NCBI GenBank assembly: GCA_900540365.1
Contig: UQFN01000005.1
Location: 1-64,000 of the forward strand
Source of the DNA: an uncultured Mollicutes bacterium
Lineage (GTDB): Bacteria > Bacillota_I > Bacilli_A > RFN20 > CAG-826
Reading direction: 5' to 3'
DNA length: 64,000 bases
Positions 26,096 to 33,825 of the stretch are shown here, piece by piece; positions within the stretch are counted from its first letter, which is position 1; every line of letters starts with the position of its first letter. The notes beneath the pieces were generated by a model that was not told the DNA's origin, searched no databases, and worked only from the letters and a program-made list of their open reading frames with translations. Made by a program: the position numbers and the translations under genes.

Positions 26096-27198
26096 TGAAA
26101 GAACGTACAATTTATCAAAATAATTTCCAACTTCAAACAATTTATGAAATTAAATCTCTTTTAAGCCACGTCTATCATATCCTAAACTCTTATAAAGTAG
26201 ATTTAAAACATTTTGATAATATTGTACGTATTGAAGATTTTAAAAAATATGATCATAAATTAGTTAAAGAAAGTTTAAAAGATTCACGTTTATTTGGTAA
26301 CCAAAATAATAATATTTATTTAAAACGTGTACATTCTTATACTTATGAAACTGATTATGATATATACGAAAATCGATTTATTGTTTTCTTAGTAAAATAT
26401 TTAAAAGAGACTCTTCTTGAATATTGCTATCGTAAACAAAGCATTAAACTTCCATTTTTAAATACTGGGATTAGTTATGGAGAATTTGGAACTTATTCCT
26501 TACTTAAAAAATATTCTTTAGATACTTTAAATAATAATTTTAATGATTCTATCGATGAATTTTCAAATTTAATCGGCGTTATAAATAATTTACTTAAAAA
26601 AGATTTCTTTAATAAAATTAAGCCTTTAAATTCAAATGAAATATATCCAACTAATCTTTTATTACAAGATCAAAATTATTCTTTTTGTTATTTTTTCTAT
26701 CTTGATATGATGAGAAATAATTTAGAAATAAATAACAAATTTAAATTAAGTTTAAAAAATAAACTTAAGGAACTTCAACAAAATTCATTTTTAACAACTA
26801 GTGATGGTTTTAAATTTAAAAAAGATGATTTTCTTTTTATTTTTAAAGAAAGTGAATATGGTTATAAGTTAATAATTCAAAATGAATTAATTTCATCTTT
26901 ACATGAATATGACTTAAAGTTTGATGTTAACTTATTTTTAGTAAAGTTAGTTATTATTAATGATCAAAAAAAATATAATTTCATGATTAATAATCTTGAA
27001 AAAGTCATTGAAATTATATATTCCTTAACTTCAATATTTAAAAAATCTCCTCTTATTTGTCCAATTTGTGGAGAAGAATTATTAACTGATAATAATTATT
27101 GTCATATTTGTCATGCTAAATGGGATAATTTAACAAACTCAGATGTTGTTTGGGTTTTTAACCCTTATGAAATATCTAAGGAGGTAGTATATGAATAA
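26095..27198 (+). CDS. DUF2357-like/McrC-associated partner with C-terminal zinc ribbon
   Basis: A 367-aa cytoplasmic protein translated in direct coupling with the AAA gene. YETDYDIYENRFIVFLVKYL (about 82-101) resembles the ENRF motif of DUF2357 proteins that accompany McrB-type AAA ATPases. The middle is helical. A C-terminal zinc ribbon (CPICGEE then CHICHAKW, about 322-345) closes the protein. I see no PD-(D/E)XK nuclease motif, unlike McrC. I infer an adaptor or regulator of the membrane AAA ring. RBS AGGAG lies 9 nt before the ATG. The family assignment is tentative; the pairing is solid. Confidence 0.6.
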   Translation: MKERTIYQNNFQLQTIYEIKSLLSHVYHILNSYKVDLKHFDNIVRIEDFKKYDHKLVKESLKDSRLFGNQNNNIYLKRVHSYTYETDYDIYENRFIVFLVKYLKETLLEYCYRKQSIKLPFLNTGISYGEFGTYSLLKKYSLDTLNNNFNDSIDEFSNLIGVINNLLKKDFFNKIKPLNSNEIYPTNLLLQDQNYSFCYFFYLDMMRNNLEINNKFKLSLKNKLKELQQNSFLTTSDGFKFKKDDFLFIFKESEYGYKLIIQNELISSLHEYDLKFDVNLFLVKLVIINDQKKYNFMINNLEKVIEIIYSLTSIFKKSPLICPICGEELLTDNNYCHICHAKWDNLTNSDVVWVFNPYEISKEVVYE

Positions 27199-28306
27199 AT
27201 TTAAACGTTTTTTAAAAGTTTTATTTTTAAGCGCTAGTATAAGTTTATTACCTAGTTGTGGGATTTTTGGTAATCAATATGGGGGAGTAATGATTTCAGG
27301 AATCACTGCTACAACTAATGCTAATGGTGAGACTGAATTAACAATTACTTTTACTGATGAAGATATTGAACCTGTTACTTTTGTTATTCCTCAAGGAGAA
27401 CAAGGTGAAACTGGGGCTCAAGGTGCTCCAGGAGTAGGAATTTCCACAATTAATGTTTTTCCTTCGGAAGATGGTACATATTCGACAATAGTTATTACAT
27501 ATACTGATTCTTCTATTCCTTCAACTTCTTTTATTGTTGAAAATGGTGTTAGTGTTATAAATATTACTTCATCAATTAATATAGAAAATAACTCTACAAT
27601 AATTGAATTTCACTTATCTAATGGTGAAACTAAACAATTTGAAATTAAAAATGGTAAAGATGGAGTTGGTATTGAAAGTGTTATTGAAGAAAGAAAAGAA
27701 AATGGAGATGTTGTAATTACAATTACTTATACTGATGGTAGAGAACCTAGTGTTATTACTTTACCTTATAAAAATGGTGAAGATGGTCGAGGAATTCAAT
27801 CAATAATCGGAACACAAAACGGAAACAACTATGTGATTACAATTATCTTTACTGATGGAACTTCAACTGAATTAACTCCTATTGAATTACCAGAAACTAC
27901 TAAATGGTTATATGGTCAAGGTGCTCCTAACTTTAGAGTTGAAGAAGAAGCTAATCCCGGTGATTATTATTTTGATTTAGAAAATTACATTATTTACTTA
28001 TATGATGGGGCAAATTTTAATCCAATTATTAATTTAACAGATATTCCTTCTTCTACTAAAAAGTATACTGTTAGTTTTGATGCTAATGGAGGAAGTTTTA
28101 CTTCTTCTATTCCAACAACAATTACTGTTGATGCAGGAAAACCAATTGATGCAAGTAGAATTCCAACTTGTTATAAAGAAAATTGTAAATTTATTGGATA
28201 TTATACAACTCCTGAAGGTCCACTTAATCCTTTAAGTGGAAAACTTACCGATTTAGTTCCTATTTATAGTGACTATACGTTTTATGCTTCTTATGAGGAA
28301 ATTTAA
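27191..28306 (+). CDS. Surface lipoprotein with collagen-like tract and Flg_new repeat
   Basis: A 371-aa lipoprotein. The signal peptide ends at the lipobox LPSCG (Cys23). A short collagen-like GXX run (GEQGETGAQGAPG, about 78-90) is followed by three or four repeats of about 50 residues, each containing V-x-I-T-x-TYTDG/FTDG and ending in G-D/V-G-R-G-I. The C-terminus holds one Listeria-Bacteroides (Flg_new/InlB B) repeat, YTVSFDANGG to FYASYEE. A strong RBS (AAGGAGG) lies 6 nt before the ATG, which overlaps the previous gene by 8 nt. It is probably an extracellular stalk or anchor for the locus 1 surface structure. Confidence 0.8.
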   Translation: MNKFKRFLKVLFLSASISLLPSCGIFGNQYGGVMISGITATTNANGETELTITFTDEDIEPVTFVIPQGEQGETGAQGAPGVGISTINVFPSEDGTYSTIVITYTDSSIPSTSFIVENGVSVINITSSINIENNSTIIEFHLSNGETKQFEIKNGKDGVGIESVIEERKENGDVVITITYTDGREPSVITLPYKNGEDGRGIQSIIGTQNGNNYVITIIFTDGTSTELTPIELPETTKWLYGQGAPNFRVEEEANPGDYYFDLENYIIYLYDGANFNPIINLTDIPSSTKKYTVSFDANGGSFTSSIPTTITVDAGKPIDASRIPTCYKENCKFIGYYTTPEGPLNPLSGKLTDLVPIYSDYTFYASYEEI

Positions 28307-28317
28307 AATATTTTAAT

Positions 28318-29016
28318 ATGAAATTAATCAAAAGCAAAAAAATAGTATTTTCTATATTAAGTTTAATTGGAATTAGTTTAACTATTTCTACTGCTTTTGG
28401 TATTTATACAATCGTTGGAACAAGTAATAAATCTATACTTGTTAATGATGAAGATATTATTATCAATAACTATAGTGATTTGTTAGTCTTACAAACATTA
28501 GGTAGTAACGATAAAATGTATACAGCTTATGACTTAATTGTTAGCGATGAAATAGTTTTACCTTTTTTAATTAAAACTGATACTAAATATGATGATGTTT
28601 TATCTTCAGGCGGAATGAGAATTGAATTTAATGTTCCAAATGAAAGTTTATTTAACTATACTCAACATAAATTAATTAATGAAAAAAATTTCTTTATATC
28701 AATTATTGGTAAACAAGTTTATGAAATGAATCCTTCAACTAATTATACCTATTTAAAAAATAATGTTGCTTATAGTATTTTTGAAGTCGATTATACAAAT
28801 AATAAATTTAATATTCATCTTCCTTTTACAAGAGATCATAGTGAAATTAGTAATTTTAATATTTGGGATTTAAAAGGAAATATTATAAATAACGAAGCTA
28901 GTTTTAGTTTAAAATTTGATTTTGATATCATTGATGAATCTTTAGGATATTCAACTTTATTTAGTCCTAGTGATTTTAATAATTTTAAAATTGATATTTT
29001 TATTGAGGTATATTGA
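28318..29016 (+). CDS. SipW-type exported protein, about 230 aa, locus 1
   Basis: A 232-aa exported protein. The N-terminus (KSKKIVFSILSLIGISLTIS, then TAFGIYTIVG) is a SipW-like leader: basic start, long hydrophobic core and a small/aromatic region at the cleavage site. The mature part is beta-rich (EFNVPNESLFNYTQ, FNIHLPFTRDH). No enzyme motif is visible. Size and position correspond to the 247-aa protein of locus 2 at 56733, which also sits just before a giant exported protein. There is no RBS, and 11 nt separate it from the lipoprotein gene. Minor fibre subunit or tip protein is a reasonable guess. Confidence 0.65.
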   Translation: MKLIKSKKIVFSILSLIGISLTISTAFGIYTIVGTSNKSILVNDEDIIINNYSDLLVLQTLGSNDKMYTAYDLIVSDEIVLPFLIKTDTKYDDVLSSGGMRIEFNVPNESLFNYTQHKLINEKNFFISIIGKQVYEMNPSTNYTYLKNNVAYSIFEVDYTNNKFNIHLPFTRDHSEISNFNIWDLKGNIINNEASFSLKFDFDIIDESLGYSTLFSPSDFNNFKIDIFIEVY

Positions 29017-29018
29017 TT

Positions 29019-31484
29019 ATGAAAAAGTTTAATAAATTTTCTTTAACTTTATCCATAATATGCCTTAGTTTATTAGCAACTACTAGTATAGCATTTGCTA
29101 GTTATATGATTGCTGAACTTACTTATAATGATTTTACATCTTCGGATTTAATTAGCAATGATAATTCAAGATTACATCAAATTATTTTTATAGATGATTC
29201 AACGCAAGTTGGTGAACTTTATGTTAAACCTGATAGTAAAATTGATTTAAGTGATGTTCCATATCTATTTAATTCCAATAATGAATTATTAGAATGGAAA
29301 GATAGCTCTGGATCAACAAAAATTAGTTTAACTCAATCATTTACACCAACTTCTGATACAACTTTAACTGCTTCAGTTGTTTCTAAAACTGATTTAAATA
29401 GTGCTGTAAACGTTGAAAGTGGCTCAGGAGTATCAGTTTCTAGTAATTCTGTAACAATAAATCAAACTACATCTAGTGGTACATCTAATATAGTATCAAT
29501 TAGCGGAAATATTGATAAAACAATTACGTCACAAAGTTATGATGCATTTGGCTCAAATAATGTTTTTGCTGATCTAAGCGACAAGGAATCATTTTTTAGA
29601 CCTGATAGAAAAAATCAAGCAAGTGGAAACAATACTATTGGATTATCAGATAATACATTAGCAAACAAGATAAACTTATCAGGTGATTTAGTAATCACTA
29701 ATTCAACTTTTAATATAAGTGCTTGGACAGGGTTTTATAATAGTTACGATTATTCGCAAATAAATTTCCAAGGCTATATAATTGGTAGTTACACACAGCT
29801 TGATTTATGTGGAAATAATTTGATTGTTGGCAACGGAGCAACCTTAAATGCTTATGGTCAAATTGTTGATAGCGTAGGCGGTGGTAAAATTATCGTTGAA
29901 AAAGGAGGGACTTTAAAATCAACCTTTGTTGTTGAAGATCATGTTCACGAGAGACACACTCCTGTTATATACGCATATGGTGGCAGTATTTTTTCAATGT
30001 ATCGTATGGCATATTTAAATTGCGATATCGAATTTAGATATGGTTCTTCTGCTTATGGAATTTTGAGAATGGATTTTGGTGGCAATAATGATAATTTTTA
30101 TGATGGGGAATTAAAACTTATTGGTACCGACTCTTCATCATATATTCAAATGAATTCAAATAAAACTGATGGATATATTTTAAGAGAACATACAATTGAT
30201 GCTGGTGTTCAAAGTGCAATATCTAGTAATGATTTTTCTAAAAATAATCTTTTAAATCAAAAATATAAATATTCTTTTAATAACTTAGATATTACGATTA
30301 ATCCACCAAAATTTAATATTTCATTTACTTCAGTACTAATTACTTTAAAATTCGATATAAATTTTGGTAAGGGAAACAATTTCATCCCACCATATTTTGA
30401 TTTCTATTTATATGATACAAAAGTGACATTAAAAGCTAATTATACATTTTTGACTGGTTCATATTTATATGTCGATTCAAAATCGATAATTAACTTATCT
30501 GGTGATTCTAGTGGACATTTTCAGGCTCCATCTTTAATTTCAGGTAAATTTACTGAACACTATTATCAAGCTAAAGGTGGTTTAAATTTTGTTTCTCAAA
30601 AATGGTATTTTAACGATGCAGTTACTTCAAAAGATAAAGGATGGTGTCTAGGAAGAGATAGCGAAGATGGTGGATTGTATGGTATTGGAAATAATATCAT
30701 CTATTCTAGTACAAAAGTATTTTGGGGCTATTTAAATAGAAGTAAACCAAGTTATTGCGATATGGAAGGTACTTTTACTTTTGATGATACTTATACTTCA
30801 ACAACTACTAATGATAAAAAATATATGCTTGGTGGAAATATAAATATTTCGAATATTGAGACTTTTAAAAATGTAGTAAATTCAAGAAATGATGTTTATT
30901 TATATGGATCTACTGCTAAAATTGGACCATGTGGATCTTATGGTGTGCCCTATAACTTTGGCACACATATAGTAGGTGTTACAGACTATTTTATTTCACC
31001 ATTAATTAGTGATGGAAATGTCTTAACTAATATGAAGGATAAAACTAAAGTAAGAGAAGATTACGCTAGTTCTTATTCTTCGTATAGTACGGAAACTGGA
31101 TTAGTTAATTATGGTGGAAAATATTATGCTTTTATGACTACTAATGCTGAAGGAACATCTTTTAATAATGATAATTCAGGACATGTTAATAAGAGTAATT
31201 ATGGTAGCGATGAAAACGCCTATCGAAATGGATTAGATTCTTGTTATGGTACATTTGTTGAAGTAACTAATAATTCTGCTAGTCATTCAGTTATTTGGAA
31301 TAAAACTGGAGAGACTTATGTTTATTATCGTGGTATCTTTTTACCATTTACTTATGGTAGTTTAAGTTCTTCTACGGTTAATATGAATAAAATGTCAATT
31401 CAAGCTGTTGGAAATCGTACAATAATTTGGAAAACTTCTAGTACTGATAATTATTATGGGCATGGAGCATGGTGGATATTATGA
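29019..31484 (+). CDS. Large exported beta-solenoid-like surface protein, locus 1
   Basis: An 821-aa protein with a SipW-like leader (LSIICLSLLATTSIAFASYM). It is rich in Ser, Asn, Gly, Thr and Tyr and poor in charged clusters. Residues about 210-330 (DLCGNNLIVGNGATLNAYGQ onward to GGGKIIVEKGGTLKS) look like parallel beta-helix rungs, as in adhesins and pectate-lyase-like proteins. No sortase motif and no C-terminal anchor are visible. ATG at 29019 has GAGGT 9 nt upstream and is preferred over TTG at 29013. Its stop overlaps the ABC ATPase start as ATGA. It parallels the 857-aa protein of locus 2. An adhesin or main structural protein is inferred. Confidence 0.7.
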   Translation: MKKFNKFSLTLSIICLSLLATTSIAFASYMIAELTYNDFTSSDLISNDNSRLHQIIFIDDSTQVGELYVKPDSKIDLSDVPYLFNSNNELLEWKDSSGSTKISLTQSFTPTSDTTLTASVVSKTDLNSAVNVESGSGVSVSSNSVTINQTTSSGTSNIVSISGNIDKTITSQSYDAFGSNNVFADLSDKESFFRPDRKNQASGNNTIGLSDNTLANKINLSGDLVITNSTFNISAWTGFYNSYDYSQINFQGYIIGSYTQLDLCGNNLIVGNGATLNAYGQIVDSVGGGKIIVEKGGTLKSTFVVEDHVHERHTPVIYAYGGSIFSMYRMAYLNCDIEFRYGSSAYGILRMDFGGNNDNFYDGELKLIGTDSSSYIQMNSNKTDGYILREHTIDAGVQSAISSNDFSKNNLLNQKYKYSFNNLDITINPPKFNISFTSVLITLKFDINFGKGNNFIPPYFDFYLYDTKVTLKANYTFLTGSYLYVDSKSIINLSGDSSGHFQAPSLISGKFTEHYYQAKGGLNFVSQKWYFNDAVTSKDKGWCLGRDSEDGGLYGIGNNIIYSSTKVFWGYLNRSKPSYCDMEGTFTFDDTYTSTTTNDKKYMLGGNINISNIETFKNVVNSRNDVYLYGSTAKIGPCGSYGVPYNFGTHIVGVTDYFISPLISDGNVLTNMKDKTKVREDYASSYSSYSTETGLVNYGGKYYAFMTTNAEGTSFNNDNSGHVNKSNYGSDENAYRNGLDSCYGTFVEVTNNSASHSVIWNKTGETYVYYRGIFLPFTYGSLSSSTVNMNKMSIQAVGNRTIIWKTSSTDNYYGHGAWWIL

Positions 31485-32215
31485 TAAATGAAAATAAAAT
31501 GATTGAAGTTAAAAATTTAAATAAATCCTATGGTAAACATCAAGTGCTCTTTGATGTTAATTTTGATATTTATGAAGGGGAGTTATTTGGCTTAATTGGT
31601 AAAAATGGAGCTGGAAAATCTACTACTATTGAATGTATTTTAGGAGCTAAAAAATTCGATAGTGGAGAAATTTTAGTTGATCATAAAAATATTAATAAAG
31701 ATGCTTTAGAAATTAAAAAAATAATTGGTTATGTTCCTAGTGAACCAACTTGTTATTTAGATATGACTGGTTATGATTACTTAAATTTTGTTGGAAGTTT
31801 ATATCAAGTAAGTTTTAAAACTTTTATCGATAATGTTGATTTTTTAGTTAAATTATTTGATTTTTTAGAAAAAGATTTATATCGACCAATTAGAGAATAT
31901 TCTCATGGTATGCAACAAAAGATATGTTTAATGGCTTCTTTAATTCATAATCCTAAAATTTGGATTTTAGATGAACCAACAGTTGGTCTAGATCCTGTTG
32001 CTGCTAATGAATTAACTAAATTAATAAAAGAATTTATTAAACATAATAAATCTTGTTTTATTGCTTCACATAATATTGAGATGATTGCTAAATTATGTGA
32101 CCGAGTTGCAATTGTTAAAGATGGAGAAATTAGTGAAATTATCGATTTAAAAAATAATCCAAATATGCGTAGTAAGATACCAAGTATTTTTATGAAAGTT
32201 TATAATTTATTATGA
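31481..32215 (+). CDS. ABC transporter ATP-binding protein (ABC-2/NosF-like)
   Basis: A 244-aa ATPase. Walker A GLIGKNGAGKSTT, signature YSHGMQQK, Walker B IWILDEPTVGLDP and the switch His in FIASHNIEMI are all present, so it is catalytically complete. It belongs to the single-domain ATPases that drive ABC-2 permeases (NosF, bacteriocin and gliding exporters). I start at 31481 because the ATG overlaps the previous stop as ATGA and GGTGG lies 5 nt upstream. It overlaps the permease gene by another ATGA. With the permease and beta-helix protein it probably forms one transporter complex. Confidence 0.92.
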   Translation: MINENKMIEVKNLNKSYGKHQVLFDVNFDIYEGELFGLIGKNGAGKSTTIECILGAKKFDSGEILVDHKNINKDALEIKKIIGYVPSEPTCYLDMTGYDYLNFVGSLYQVSFKTFIDNVDFLVKLFDFLEKDLYRPIREYSHGMQQKICLMASLIHNPKIWILDEPTVGLDPVAANELTKLIKEFIKHNKSCFIASHNIEMIAKLCDRVAIVKDGEISEIIDLKNNPNMRSKIPSIFMKVYNLL

Positions 32216-33825
32216 TTACTTTAAAAATTGCTTTAAAAGAAATTATGTCATTAGCCTTTTTTAACAAAAAAGGTTATAAAAAGTATCTTTCGTTAGCTAC
32301 TTCAATTATTTTAATGGCTTTTTTTATCTTCTTAGAATGTTTTTTATACATTATGATTTTTAATAAAGTCGATGTATTTATAGATTTAAATTATTCTTTA
32401 ATTATTATTATTTTATCGATATTTACTTTTATTGGAACAATCTATTCGATGATTACTTGTAATAAAATATTTTTCTCTAATAAAAAAGAAAGAATAATTT
32501 TAGGAATTTCTCCAGTTAATATTTTAGAAGTTATTATTGGAAAATTAATTTTTGTTTATTTAAAGACTTTTATTTATTTTACTTCAACCTTTTTTGTATT
32601 TGCTTTAACTTATGGAATTAAAGTTCAAACAGATTTTATATATTTTATTTGGATGTTTCTTTCTATTTTTATTTTAAGTTTAATGAGTGTAGGATTAGGA
32701 ATATTATTTACTATTCCTTTTAGAGAAATTATTAAATTAGTAGTAAGGTTTAAAATTATTAGTTTTATTTTAATTGTTATTTTAATTATATTACTTGCTG
32801 TTGGATATAATTTATTAATGAAATTATTTATTGATTTATTAAGAAATGCTTCTTTAGATACTTTATTTACAACTCAAAATGTAGAAACTTTAAAAAAAGT
32901 TGCTAATAGTTTATATCCTTTAAAAAGTGTTGTTGATTATGCTTTAGTAATTAATAGCGGAGTTAATGCTTTAATTATTTTAACTTTTAGTCTTTTATCT
33001 ATTTTATTTGGAGTGTTCTTTTTCTACTTCTATTTAAAAAATTATTATCATAACGATGATCAAGCTAAAGATATTAATAAAGTAAAATCTAAAAAAGTAA
33101 AATTAATTTCTCCAATACAAGCTTTAATAAAAAAGGAATTTTTATTGTTATTAAATAATAATGATGGATTATTTTCATATATCTTTTTAGTAATTTTACA
33201 ACCATTCCTTGTTTATAGCGTTATTTCTAGTTTAAATTTAATTTTTTCTACTGGTAATTTTATTTATATAAACACTTTATTTCCTGAAATTTATTTATGT
33301 GTTGATATTTTACCAATCTTATTATTTTTATCAGTTATTAATATGACATCTTCAATGTCTTTAACAAAAGAACGTCAAACCTTAATCATTATGAAAACAA
33401 TTCCAGTTTCCTTTTTTAAACAAGTATTAGTTAAACTAGGAGTAAATTTTGTTGTTTCATTAATATCATATATAGCAACATTAATTACTTTAATTGCTAC
33501 AAAAGAAATTAGTTTATATACTTTCTTATTTTTAATTATTATTGGAACATTAGCTTTACTTTGTTTAAATATTATTTCAATTAAAAGTGATTTTAAATTT
33601 AAAGCAAATTCCGATTTATTATCAATTTTAGTTGGTTTTGTTTTCCCTGTTTTATATGTTGTAGTTGCCACAATATTTATAATTTTTATAGAAACTTCTC
33701 AAACTGAAATTTTCTTTTTAAGTATAATAGCTCTTTTAGAATTAATTACTTTAGGAATTCTACTAATTAAATTTAAATCAAAAATTACTGAACAATTTTT
33801 AAATTATGAGGGGGTAAGTCTATGA
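32212..33825 (+). CDS. ABC-2 type permease
   Basis: A 537-aa membrane subunit with about 12 helices: two blocks (about 25-270 and 320-530) separated by a charged cytoplasmic loop (KDINKVKSKKVKLISPIQAL). This fits the long ABC-2 permeases in which both halves are fused. Coupled by ATGA overlaps to the ATPase before and the beta-helix protein after. The substrate is unknown; in the context, export or mechanical work on one of the locus 1 surface proteins is likely. Confidence 0.88.
   Translation: MITLKIALKEIMSLAFFNKKGYKKYLSLATSIILMAFFIFLECFLYIMIFNKVDVFIDLNYSLIIIILSIFTFIGTIYSMITCNKIFFSNKKERIILGISPVNILEVIIGKLIFVYLKTFIYFTSTFFVFALTYGIKVQTDFIYFIWMFLSIFILSLMSVGLGILFTIPFREIIKLVVRFKIISFILIVILIILLAVGYNLLMKLFIDLLRNASLDTLFTTQNVETLKKVANSLYPLKSVVDYALVINSGVNALIILTFSLLSILFGVFFFYFYLKNYYHNDDQAKDINKVKSKKVKLISPIQALIKKEFLLLLNNNDGLFSYIFLVILQPFLVYSVISSLNLIFSTGNFIYINTLFPEIYLCVDILPILLFLSVINMTSSMSLTKERQTLIIMKTIPVSFFKQVLVKLGVNFVVSLISYIATLITLIATKEISLYTFLFLIIIGTLALLCLNIISIKSDFKFKANSDLLSILVGFVFPVLYVVVATIFIIFIETSQTEIFFLSIIALLELITLGILLIKFKSKITEQFLNYEGVSL

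Noticed and set aside
24317..27198. McrBC restriction system
   Set aside because: The AAA protein is membrane-anchored, the partner has no visible nuclease motif, and all neighbours are exported or transport proteins.
33375..33671. Minus-strand 98-codon frame in the ABC permease gene
   Set aside because: Antisense to hydrophobic codons; low-complexity Lys/Ile/Thr composition.
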